Below are positions 1-8,771 of a stretch of DNA of 64,000 nucleotides, piece after piece (the first letter of the stretch is position 1; each line of letters opens with the position of its first letter). The stretch is from NCBI GenBank assembly GCA_945870035.1, contig CAMBQQ010000002.1, forward strand, positions 1 to 64,000. Direction: 5' to 3'. The notes under the pieces were generated by a model. It had not been told where the DNA came from. It ran no database searches and saw only the letters and a list, made by a program, of their open reading frames with translations. The translations under genes were made by a program, and so were the position numbers. Source of the stretch: Rhizobium sp. Q54. GTDB taxonomy: Bacteria; Pseudomonadota; Alphaproteobacteria; Rhizobiales; Xanthobacteraceae.

Positions 1-148
1 CCACCGGCCGACCCTGCGCCATCAACACATCGACCTGCCGAAGCTTCGCAACGATCTCTTCCGCCGTATGTCTCTTCCTCGCCATTGATCCAATCCTCCA
101 TGGTCAAAACCATACTTCAGGGAGGACCACTTCAAAGGGGGCAGATCA
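1..148 (-). mobile_element. Partial IS3-family insertion sequence: 5' end of orfA transposase (1-85, minus) plus terminal inverted repeat ending near 148
   Basis: Reverse complement of 1-85 reads MARKRHTAEEIVAKLRQVDVLMAQGRPV, typical of IS3-family OrfA N-termini. It is preceded by TGATCTGCCCCCTTTGAAGTGGTCCTCCCTGAAG, which looks like an IS3-type terminal repeat. Continues off the left edge. Confidence 0.8.
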
Positions 149-314
149 AGGCCCAAAGGCATTAGGCCTCCGGCCACGACGAAGGTTCGTAAGCAGCACG
201 AAGAGCATCAGCGACGCGGATCGGAACCGAACATTCGTATTGAAACGCCGGCAGCCCCAAGTCGCAGGGCAAGAACCTTGTCGGGATCAGTATCCGAAAT
301 CCGAGGCCAGGAGC

Positions 315-1802
315 TCATTGAATATTTCGCGGTTCGCGTGTCACCCAGCGCGTGCTCGACGGCAATCGTCCTAGAGTGATGGCGAGTTCTGGGGGGGTGT
401 TCGCCGTACCGAGTATAAAGCGGTCAGGCCGTAACAGCGCAGCTCTAGTTGAAAAACGATCGAGGTGAGTTTGCACGTCCGGCGCGTTGTGCGTCGCCAC
501 GACCGCGAGACCCTCAGGCAGCGGCACTGCATCGGCCAACGCTGCATCGACAACGAGCACGAATTCATGACCGATGGTCATGTCCATGCGACGGCCGTCG
601 GCCAGCAAAGGCTGGCCGAACAGCCGGCCGGCATGGGGTCCGACGCCGAGGCCCGGCCCTAGCGACGGACGGATCGATTCCATCTTGCCGCTGCCGCTGC
701 GGTTGGCCAAGGCCGCACGCACCTCGTCATGCGAGCCCGCCATATTGATGATACTGCCGAGGTGGACGGCAGTTTTGATGTACTCGACCGCGTTCGGATG
801 CCGTTCCGATTGATAACTTTCGAGCAGCGCCTCGTCGCCAGTGCGCACGGCGCGGGCCAGTTTCCAGCCGAGATTGGCGGCGTCGCGCAGGCCGGTGCAC
901 ATGCCCTGCCCCATGAAAGGCGGCGTTTGATGAGCGGCATCGCCGGCAATCAACAGCCGGCCCTTGCGCCATTCGGATGCGACCAGCGAATGAAAAATGT
1001 AGACGGCAGCCCGCTCGATCTCGCCGTCCTCCGGTGTAATCCATCGAGACAAACGTTTCCATACTTCCGCCGGCGCCGTCAGGACAGCGCCATCGACATC
1101 GGGAGGTACTTTCATCTCCCATCGCCGGCGTCGCTTGGGACCCCTGACATAAGTCATCGGGCGATCCGGATCGCAGAATTGCACGGAATAATCGCCGAGT
1201 TCGGGCATTTCACGCTTGAGCACCACGTCGACGACCAGCCAGCGCTCGTGAAATCCAAGATCCTCCATCGGGCTTTCAATGAACCGGCGCACCAAAGAGC
1301 GCGCACCGTCACAGCCGACGACATATTTCGCGCGAACCCGCCGGATGCGGCCATTGGCCGTGTCCTCATAGCGCAGATGGACACAATCTTCCTCGTCTTC
1401 GAGGAAAAACACATCGGCGCGGGTCCGCACCTCGACTGTCGGCCGCGCCGCCATCTTGTCGCGCAACAGGCGCTCCAGGTCGGGCTGGTAAAACCTGTAA
1501 TTTGAACGCCAGCCCTGCGGCCCGACCTCCAGCGAGCGCGGCCAATCGAGCAGCAGTTCGCCGTTGCGATCGACGAACCGCATGCCGGGGTGCGCTGCGG
1601 TCAGCGGCTCGAGGTCATCGGCAATTCCGATCCACTGGAACACGCGCATGATCTCGTCGTCGAACACGATGGCGCGCGGTAGCGGGTACGGTGCGGCTTC
1701 CCGCTCCAAAACGAGCGTGCGGATGCCGCAAAGGCCGAGCAGATGGCCAAGCACGCCCCCGGTCGGTCCGTAACCGACCACGACAACATCGAAATCTTCC
1801 AT
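315..1802 (-). CDS. FAD-dependent aromatic monooxygenase, MhpA-like (3-(3-hydroxyphenyl)propionate hydroxylase family)
   Basis: N-terminal VVVVGYGPTGGVLGHLLGLCGIRTLVLERE Rossmann motif, CDGARSLVRR and LLIAGDAAHQTPPFMGQGMCTGLRDAANLGWKLA. Start trimmed to MEDFDVVVVG. Confidence 0.85.
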   Translation of the reverse strand: MEDFDVVVVGYGPTGGVLGHLLGLCGIRTLVLEREAAPYPLPRAIVFDDEIMRVFQWIGIADDLEPLTAAHPGMRFVDRNGELLLDWPRSLEVGPQGWRSNYRFYQPDLERLLRDKMAARPTVEVRTRADVFFLEDEEDCVHLRYEDTANGRIRRVRAKYVVGCDGARSLVRRFIESPMEDLGFHERWLVVDVVLKREMPELGDYSVQFCDPDRPMTYVRGPKRRRRWEMKVPPDVDGAVLTAPAEVWKRLSRWITPEDGEIERAAVYIFHSLVASEWRKGRLLIAGDAAHQTPPFMGQGMCTGLRDAANLGWKLARAVRTGDEALLESYQSERHPNAVEYIKTAVHLGSIINMAGSHDEVRAALANRSGSGKMESIRPSLGPGLGVGPHAGRLFGQPLLADGRRMDMTIGHEFVLVVDAALADAVPLPEGLAVVATHNAPDVQTHLDRFSTRAALLRPDRFILGTANTPPELAITLGRLPSSTRWVTREPRNIQ

Positions 1803-1815
1803 GGACACTTTTCTT

Positions 1816-2793
1816 CTAAACCGGTTTGGCCAATTCGCCGTAAAGCCAAGGACAATCGACGAGTGCCGGCGCGCGGATGCCGCGCTTGGCCAAGTCCAAC
1901 CGCATGTCACGCAGCCTTTTGCGTCCGCCCTCTTCCGTCAGATGCAGCCGCTCGTGCCCCCAGAAACTCGGACCGCCGGTCGTTTGGTGCGGCTGCCATG
2001 TCGCCGGGTCGATCTGCCGTCCGCCCCAACCACTCTCAACAAAAAAACCGGACGGCGTATGGGCGTAAAACGAGGTCATGTAGTCGTTGGTGTGGCGGCC
2101 GAGCGTATAGGCAACCCGGCCTTCCTGAAGGCAGGCCAGATCGTAACCCTGGCCGACATCGTCGAGATGGTCGAACTCCACCATGAAATGATGAAACCCT
2201 TGCCGGCCCGAGCCAACGATCGCAAAGCTGTGGTGCCGGTTGTTGACGTGAAAGAAATACAGGCCATAAGGCTCGAGGCCGTAATCGGAGACGCGGAAGT
2301 CGAGCAAATCTCTGTAGAACGGCAGCATCGCATCGACATCGCGCACATGCAGCACGGCATGGCCCATGCCCATCGGCCCCGTTTTGAAGCCGGTGATCGG
2401 CCTCCCTGGCACGAATGGATCGGACGCAATCATTGGCTTCCAGACCAGCTCAACACGATTGCCCATCGGATCGTCGAAAGCGATCATCTCATCGACGAGG
2501 CGTTGATCGGCGAGCGACTTCGGCCCATGGGAGACGCGGACGCCGGCATCCTCGAGGCGCGCGGCGTAGAGATCGAGATCCGAGCGCTGCTCGACCTCCC
2601 ATCCCATAAAGGCCAGCGTCTCGCCGGGCTCGTCGGCGACGATGAGCCGTTGCGCCTTGTCGTCCATTCGAAATGCGAGCGTGCGGCCGCCACGGTCGAT
2701 CTTCTGCATGCCGAGCAGGTTGCCGGCGAAATCGGACCAGTCGTCCAGTCTGTCGGAGCGCACCCCGATATATCCCAAAGCCGCAATGGCCAT
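1816..2793 (-). CDS. VOC-family extradiol ring-cleavage dioxygenase (BphC/HsaC-like)
   Basis: Two VOC modules. Candidate metal ligands in MGHAVLHVRDV, HHFMVEFDH and GFFVESGWGGRQIDPATW. Start trimmed to MAIAALGYIGV. Confidence 0.82.
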   Translation of the reverse strand: MAIAALGYIGVRSDRLDDWSDFAGNLLGMQKIDRGGRTLAFRMDDKAQRLIVADEPGETLAFMGWEVEQRSDLDLYAARLEDAGVRVSHGPKSLADQRLVDEMIAFDDPMGNRVELVWKPMIASDPFVPGRPITGFKTGPMGMGHAVLHVRDVDAMLPFYRDLLDFRVSDYGLEPYGLYFFHVNNRHHSFAIVGSGRQGFHHFMVEFDHLDDVGQGYDLACLQEGRVAYTLGRHTNDYMTSFYAHTPSGFFVESGWGGRQIDPATWQPHQTTGGPSFWGHERLHLTEEGGRKRLRDMRLDLAKRGIRAPALVDCPWLYGELAKPV

Positions 2794-2923
2794 CGCGAGC
2801 CTCTCTCTGTCGATCCTGCCGGCCGGCGGTGAAATGAACCGTCGAAACGCCCGCTGGCAACTTCCTGGCGAGCGGATGACCTTATCCAATAACCAACTTT
2901 CTGTCCATTACTTGCTGACCAAT

Positions 2924-2940
2924 TTATCATATTCTGATAA
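2924..2940. promoter_or_regulatory. Palindromic operator candidate TTATCA-TATTC-TGATAA
   Basis: 6-bp arms in an AT-rich divergent intergenic region between the dioxygenase and GlcD-like genes. Confidence 0.5.
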
Positions 2941-3008
2941 TATAGGAACTATTTTGTGTCCTGGACGGAGACCCTGGGTTAAGGTTGGCGGCATCAGGGA
3001 GTGAGCGA

Positions 3009-4394
3009 ATGGCGGCAGTTCTGACGGCGCTGACCGGTTGTCTCGGCGCCGATTGCGTCAGCGTCGATGCCGCCGATCTGCGCGGCCACGCGCGCGACTG
3101 GCAGACGGATCCCGCCGACGCGGTCGTCCCGATCGCCGTGATCCGTCCGCGCAATACAGCCCAGACATCGGCCGCGCTGCGACTCTGCGCCGAGCATCAT
3201 ATTCCCCTGACCGTGCAAGGCGGACTGACCGGCCTTTCCGGCGGCGCCGTGCCGGCAACGGGCGGCGTGGCGCTGTCGCTGGAGCGCATGAACCGGATCA
3301 TCGACATCGATCCGGTCGGTGCGACGATGACCGTGCAGTGCGGCGTTACCCTGCAACAGGTCCAACAGGCGGCGGATACGGAAGGAATGTTCTTTCCGCT
3401 CGACTTGGGCGCGCGAGGCTCCTGCACCATCGGCGGAAATATCGGCACCAACGCCGGCGGCAACAGAGTCCTGCGCTACGGCATGATGCGCGACCTTGTC
3501 CTTGGGGTGGAAGTGGTGCTCGCCGACGGCACGGTCGTGAACAGCATGAATCGCATGCTCAAGAACAATTCGGGCTACGATCTGCGCGGCCTGTTCATCG
3601 GCAGTGAAGGCACTTTGGGGATCGTGACCCAGGCGGTGCTGCGGCTGTTCGACCGGCCGGAAACACGGCACACCGCGCTTTGCCTCGTTTCGGGATTTGA
3701 CCAAGCCGCCAGAATGCTTCGGCTTGCCCGCTCGCAGCTTGGCCTCACCCTGTCCGCCTATGAACTGATGTGGCCGAAATTCTTCAGCTTCGCCAGCGAG
3801 ACCAGCGGCGTGCGGCCTTTCGGCCTCGCTGCCGAAGGCTTAGGGCTCCTGATCGAAGCAAGCGGAGCGGCGCGCGATGAGGCCTTGTTCGAAAACCTCA
3901 TGGAAGATGCCTTCAACGCGCAACTCCTCGTCGACTGCGTGATTGCGCAATCCTTGCACGATACCGAATCTTTCTGGAATCTGCGCGATGCGTCCGGCGA
4001 CCTGCGCACGCATTTCTGGCCGAACGCGAACTTCGACGTCTCGGCCCCGACCGGGAAACTGGGCGATATGGTCGATGAACTGGAGCGGCGCGCCGCCGCC
4101 CGCTGGCCGGACGTCCAGATCGCGGTCTTCGGCCACATCGCCGATGGCAATATCCATATTGCCGCGAAAACGGACGTGAAGCCTTTTCCCCTGCGCGAGA
4201 TCGAACAGTTGGTTTACGGGCTGGTGGGCGACTTTAACGGATCGATTTCCGCCGAACACGGCATTGGACTGGCAAAGAGAGATTATCTGCACCACACGCG
4301 ATCCCGGGAAGAAATCGCCGTCATGGCGCGCATCAAGCACGCGCTCGACCCGCACGATCGCCTCAATCCCGGCAAGATTTTTCCATCCGGCTGA
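3009..4394 (+). CDS. FAD-binding oxidase/dehydrogenase, GlcD / D-2-hydroxyacid dehydrogenase family
   Basis: PLTVQGGLTGLSGGAVP, GSCTIGGNIGTNAGGNRVLRYG, GSEGTLGIVTQAVLRL, FGHIADGNIHI and SAEHGIGLAKRDYL motifs. An upstream TTG at 2985 is an alternative start. Confidence 0.88.
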   Translation: MAAVLTALTGCLGADCVSVDAADLRGHARDWQTDPADAVVPIAVIRPRNTAQTSAALRLCAEHHIPLTVQGGLTGLSGGAVPATGGVALSLERMNRIIDIDPVGATMTVQCGVTLQQVQQAADTEGMFFPLDLGARGSCTIGGNIGTNAGGNRVLRYGMMRDLVLGVEVVLADGTVVNSMNRMLKNNSGYDLRGLFIGSEGTLGIVTQAVLRLFDRPETRHTALCLVSGFDQAARMLRLARSQLGLTLSAYELMWPKFFSFASETSGVRPFGLAAEGLGLLIEASGAARDEALFENLMEDAFNAQLLVDCVIAQSLHDTESFWNLRDASGDLRTHFWPNANFDVSAPTGKLGDMVDELERRAAARWPDVQIAVFGHIADGNIHIAAKTDVKPFPLREIEQLVYGLVGDFNGSISAEHGIGLAKRDYLHHTRSREEIAVMARIKHALDPHDRLNPGKIFPSG

Positions 4395-4421
4395 GGATCG
4401 TTCGAACGATCCGGCAAAATT

Positions 4422-6044
4422 TCAATCCATGCCGTAAAGCGCTTCCACTTCGGCGCTGATCCGCAATTCGACGAGCGAGGGTCCATCGCTGGCGAAGGCT
4501 TCGGCCAAAGCGGCGTCGAGATCCTGCGCCGCCGACACGCAACGGCCGGGAACGCCATGGCCGGATGCCAAAGCGACGAAGTCGAGGCCGGGCAAGTCAA
4601 TGCCGGGGGCCCCGCCGCCTTTCATGAGACGGCTGAAAGAACGCATCGCGCCATAGCCATAATTGTTCAACACGAGGAAGGCGACCGGTGCGCGGCATTG
4701 CGCAGCCGCATAGAGTCCCTGGATCGTATACATCGCCGACCCATCCCCGATCAGGCAGACCACGCGCGGAAACCGGCCGGAAAGAGCGACGCCGACCGCC
4801 GCCGGCAGCGCGAAGCCGAGGCCGCCGCTCGCCATGGCAAAATACTCGCGCTCCAGATCGAACAGGCGTTGGGCATGGATGATCTCCTTGTGCGACGGCG
4901 CCTCTTCGACGACGGCGCAGCGCGACGGCAGCAGAGCGGCGATGCGCGAAATGACATGCTGCGCCGTCATGGCGGCAGCCGGCGCGGCCGGCACGGTTTG
5001 CGCCGGCCGGGCCTTTGCCGGGCGGGAATGCGGCAGCCGTTCAACGAGCGCGGTGATCGCCGCGCCGGGAGCGGCCACAGTCACCGTACGGGCCAGCGAA
5101 CTGGCCGCCTGGTCCGGATCGTCGGTGATCTGCATGACCATGTTCAGGTTGTCGAACAGCAACATGTCGCCATCGACATGAAGCACGAAGGCCGGCGCAC
5201 CAACGACCAGCACAACATCATAGGGCGCCAGCGCGCGAACCAGCGGACCGGGCACCGCCGGCAGCACGCCCTGATAAAGCGCATGCGATTCATCGAACGT
5301 CGATCGGCTCGGAATGGGGGCGGTGTAGACATCGGCCTGAAGACGTTCCGCCAGCATCACAGCGGCTGGTCTTGCATCGTCCCGCGCCACGCCGGCGCCA
5401 AACACCAACGCCGGGTTGACGGCTTTGGCCAGCTTTGCGGCAATGGCATCGAGCGCGGCGGGATCGAAGCTGCCATCGGCCAGCGCTGCCGCGGTGCGGA
5501 TCTGCCTCGCCTCGCGGTGCCAGTCGTCGGAAGGGATCGATATGAAAACCGGGCCGCGTGGACGCTGCATCGCGATCGCATGGGCCTGCCGCAACGCGAC
5601 CGGCACATCCTCGGGCCGCGCCGGCTCGCAACTCCATTTGACGTAGGGTTTGGGAAAGCTCGCCGCGTCGGCGGCGCCGAGGAAAGGACGATAGGGCAGC
5701 AAGCCCCGCGATTGCTGCCCGGCGGTGATGACCAATGGCGTTTGGTTCTTGAAAGCGGTGTAGATGCTGCCCAGCGCATGGCCGACGCCGGCCGCCGAAT
5801 GCAGGTTCACCATGGCGGCGCGGCCGGTCGCCTGCGCGTAGCCGTCGGCCATCGCCACGACGACCGATTCCTGAAGACCCAGCACATAGGCGATGTCGGA
5901 CGGCCAGTTGTGCAGGAATTCCAGTTCGGTCGAACCCGGATTGCCGAACAGGGTCGTCAGGCCGAGGTCACGCATCGTCTCCAGGACGGCGTTCCTGACG
6001 GTGGTCGTTGCCTCATTTTTCAACGGAGTACTCCCTTTAGACAA
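4422..6044 (-). CDS. ThDP-dependent decarboxylase, benzoylformate decarboxylase-like
   Basis: LFGNPGSTELEFL and NLHSAAGVGHALGSIYTA resemble MdlC active-site segments; ThDP motif CLIGDGSAMYTIQGLYAAAQ...NNYGYG. The ORF opens with an apparent TTG start. Confidence 0.82.
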   Translation of the reverse strand: MSKGSTPLKNEATTTVRNAVLETMRDLGLTTLFGNPGSTELEFLHNWPSDIAYVLGLQESVVVAMADGYAQATGRAAMVNLHSAAGVGHALGSIYTAFKNQTPLVITAGQQSRGLLPYRPFLGAADAASFPKPYVKWSCEPARPEDVPVALRQAHAIAMQRPRGPVFISIPSDDWHREARQIRTAAALADGSFDPAALDAIAAKLAKAVNPALVFGAGVARDDARPAAVMLAERLQADVYTAPIPSRSTFDESHALYQGVLPAVPGPLVRALAPYDVVLVVGAPAFVLHVDGDMLLFDNLNMVMQITDDPDQAASSLARTVTVAAPGAAITALVERLPHSRPAKARPAQTVPAAPAAAMTAQHVISRIAALLPSRCAVVEEAPSHKEIIHAQRLFDLEREYFAMASGGLGFALPAAVGVALSGRFPRVVCLIGDGSAMYTIQGLYAAAQCRAPVAFLVLNNYGYGAMRSFSRLMKGGGAPGIDLPGLDFVALASGHGVPGRCVSAAQDLDAALAEAFASDGPSLVELRISAEVEALYGMD

Positions 6045-6052
6045 ATTCTGTC
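6040..6052. promoter_or_regulatory. Palindromic operator candidate GACA-AATTC-TGTC
   Basis: Inverted repeat at the start region of the ThDP enzyme, divergent from the IclR gene. Confidence 0.4.
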
Positions 6053-6143
6053 CGAACCGATAGCGTCAATTCCCGTAGTCTGAGATTCTGCGAATGCTCA
6101 CTTCAACTTTTACGCCGGAGCAGCGTCCGGGAGGCCCAACCAA

Positions 6144-6887
6144 ATGTCCGGCTTAAGCCGTTTTCTGAGTGTGCTGCGGTGTTTCGATGAGACGAAGTCC
6201 AACTGGACCGTTCAGGAACTGGCGGACCGGCTGGAAGTGCCCACCTCCACCATCTATCGAACCGTCCGGGAGCTTTCGGCACATGGTTTTCTGGAGCCGT
6301 CCACCGAAGCGCACTACCGGCTCGGCTCCGCTTTCGTAGAGTTCGACCGCATGATCCGCGTGACCGATCCGCTGGTGCAGTGCGGCGGCCCTCTCATGCG
6401 CGATCTCGCCGCGGAGGTCGGCCAGCCTTGCGTCGCGGTTCTCGCCCGCCTGTATGGCGACCGGGTGATATGCGCCGTCGACGAGCGCTACAACGGCGCC
6501 GATCTTCTCACCAGTTATGAGCGCGGCCGTCCCATGCCGCTGGTCAGGGGCGCGACGTCGAAAGCCATTCTGGCTCAACTGCCGGCCCGCCGGTTGCGAA
6601 AGCTTTTGCAACCGGCATTCGGAAGCGACGCAAAAAAGCTTGCGAGTTTTCGCACCGAACTCTCCAATATTCGCAAAAGCGGATATTGCATTACCGAGGG
6701 CGAAGTCGATCCCGAGCTGCGCGGCGTCGCGGTCCCTGTCTCGAGCGCCGCTCTCGGCATCTCGGCCAGTCTGAGCCTGATCGTTCGCGCCAATGCCATG
6801 ACCGAAAGTCTCGAGCGGCGCATGATCCTGTTGCTGGTCTCTTCGGCCAGCATGCTCGCCGGCTCGCTCGGAAAAGCGCAGGACTAA
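6144..6887 (+). CDS. IclR-family transcriptional regulator
   Basis: N-terminal wHTH (WTVQELADRLEVPTSTIYRTVRELSAHGFLE) and C-terminal IclR effector domain; divergent from the ThDP enzyme. Confidence 0.88.
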   Translation: MSGLSRFLSVLRCFDETKSNWTVQELADRLEVPTSTIYRTVRELSAHGFLEPSTEAHYRLGSAFVEFDRMIRVTDPLVQCGGPLMRDLAAEVGQPCVAVLARLYGDRVICAVDERYNGADLLTSYERGRPMPLVRGATSKAILAQLPARRLRKLLQPAFGSDAKKLASFRTELSNIRKSGYCITEGEVDPELRGVAVPVSSAALGISASLSLIVRANAMTESLERRMILLLVSSASMLAGSLGKAQD

Positions 6888-6949
6888 AAAGTCCCGCGAC
6901 AAGGCTACGCCGGCGTGCATTTCGATACACATCACCTTAATGGCCCCGG

Positions 6950-8269
6950 CTATTGCAGGAGCCGCACGAGACCGAGCGTGAGGATGGGGAAAGCCGCGAC
7001 CAGCGCGATGCGCATGATATCGGCCGCGAGATACGGCAGCACGCCTTTGTAAATGCGCGATATGGGAATGTCGCGCAGGATGGCCGAGACGACAAAGACG
7101 CCCAAACCGATCGGCGGCGCCAGCAGGCCGACGCCGCACAGCATCAGGATCAGTATCCCGAACCAGATCAGAACCTCACTTTTGGGCAATCCGAAATCGA
7201 GCCCCAGCACGATCGGAAGAACCACCGGCAAGGTCAGCAGGATCATGGCAATTTCGTCCATCAAGCCGCCGAGGACGACGTAGATCGCCAGGATAACCGC
7301 CAGAATGGCATAAGGCGGAAGCGTCCAGCTTGCGACGGCGGCTGCCGCGTTCTCGGGCAACTGCGTGAGCGATAAAAAGCCGTTGAAAATTTCCGCGCCC
7401 AGCAGGATCAAAAAGATCATGGCGCTGGTCTCGGCGGTCTGGAGCAGGCACTCGGCGAATTCTTTCGGCCCGATCGTTCTCTGGAACAGACAGATCGCCA
7501 GCATCGCCGTCGCGCCAAACGCCGCCCCTTCGGTCGTCGTGACGATTCCGCCATAGATGCCGCCAAGTATCGCGACCGCCACGACCATGACCGGCCAGAC
7601 TTCCACCAAGGCCTTCATGCGATCCGGCCAAGGCATCGCCGGCGCCAGCGGCGCCTTGTCAGGTCGCAGCCAGGTGACCACCCAGACGACGACGCAGTAG
7701 GAAACCGACGCCATGATTCCCGGAATGATCGCCGCCATGAACAGCTTGGCGATGTTCTGTTCGGCCAGGATCGCGTAGATGACGAGAATGACCGAAGGCG
7801 GAATGAGAATTCCAAGCGTACCGCCTGCCGCGATCGTGCTGGCGGCGAAAGCTTCGTCATAGCCTGCCCGCTTGAGCTCCGGGAACGCAGCCCGCCCGAA
7901 TGTCGCGGTCGTCGCCACTGCCGAACCGCAGATGGCGCCGAAGCCGGTGCAGGCGCCGATCAGCGCATAGGCCAGCCCGCCGCGCCGGTGCCCGACGAAT
8001 CCCGACGCCGCGCGAAACAACTGCGTCGAGAGACCGGAGCGCTCGGCGAACGACCCCATCAGGATGAACAGCGGAATGACCGACAATGTGTAGTTGGAGA
8101 ACAGATGATAGGGCGTCGACTTCATGTAACTCAGGAACGTCGCCAGTCCGCTGAAATGAATGTAGCCGGCGCCGCCGACAACGATCATGGCCAGCGCCAC
8201 GGGCATGCGCAGCCCGATGAAACCGAGCAAGGCAACAAGGCCGATGACGGCCACGGACGTATTGCTCAT
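6950..8269 (-). CDS. dctM: TRAP transporter large permease (DctM-like)
   Basis: Polytopic protein with GACTGFGAICGSAVATTATFGR and AAGGTLGILIPPSVILVIYAILAEQ. Start trimmed to MSNTSVAVIGL. Confidence 0.88.
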   Translation of the reverse strand: MSNTSVAVIGLVALLGFIGLRMPVALAMIVVGGAGYIHFSGLATFLSYMKSTPYHLFSNYTLSVIPLFILMGSFAERSGLSTQLFRAASGFVGHRRGGLAYALIGACTGFGAICGSAVATTATFGRAAFPELKRAGYDEAFAASTIAAGGTLGILIPPSVILVIYAILAEQNIAKLFMAAIIPGIMASVSYCVVVWVVTWLRPDKAPLAPAMPWPDRMKALVEVWPVMVVAVAILGGIYGGIVTTTEGAAFGATAMLAICLFQRTIGPKEFAECLLQTAETSAMIFLILLGAEIFNGFLSLTQLPENAAAAVASWTLPPYAILAVILAIYVVLGGLMDEIAMILLTLPVVLPIVLGLDFGLPKSEVLIWFGILILMLCGVGLLAPPIGLGVFVVSAILRDIPISRIYKGVLPYLAADIMRIALVAAFPILTLGLVRLLQ

Positions 8270-8763
8270 TGTTGGCCTTTGACCGCGCTGAATGCTGTCG
8301 CAAGCGCGGCCAGCCCAAGAAAGCCCGATATAATCGCGCAGATGAATATGAGGTAGCCGAACGACAAGCCGAGCTGCAACGAGACGGTATGGGTTGCAAT
8401 CGCATCCCTTGCGCCGGCCGACAGTTGCCATCCCATGAGAAAAGCGACCGCCGCGTAAACGAAGTCCCAGACCGCGTCGATGAGGGATTGGGCCCGCTTC
8501 GGCAGGCCCATCGTGAAGGTTTCAACGAAAATGTTGCCACGGCGGAGTTGGCAGTACGGCAGAAAGCAAAAGGCCGCGAGCGCGGTCGCCATCTGCACCA
8601 GTTCGATGTCGCCGGGCACGCTCTCGTTCGTCAGCCAGCGTGACAAAGTGCTGACCGTGACCATGAGCGCCATGGAAGTCGCCAAGCATCCTCCTGCGAC
8701 GGCAAGCCACCGCGCGCAGGAGGAAATCCAGTTGGACCAGGCAGGTTTCCGGTCAGAATCCAT
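8266..8763 (-). CDS. dctQ: TRAP transporter small permease (DctQ-like)
   Basis: Four-helix small membrane protein overlapping the DctM start by 4 bp, downstream of DctP. Confidence 0.8.
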   Translation of the reverse strand: MDSDRKPAWSNWISSCARWLAVAGGCLATSMALMVTVSTLSRWLTNESVPGDIELVQMATALAAFCFLPYCQLRRGNIFVETFTMGLPKRAQSLIDAVWDFVYAAVAFLMGWQLSAGARDAIATHTVSLQLGLSFGYLIFICAIISGFLGLAALATAFSAVKGQQ

Positions 8764-8771
8764 GTGAAAGC

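Noticed and set aside
4557-6083. 508-aa plus-strand ORF opposite the ThDP decarboxylase
   Set aside because: Arg/His/Gly-rich antisense frame with no domains.
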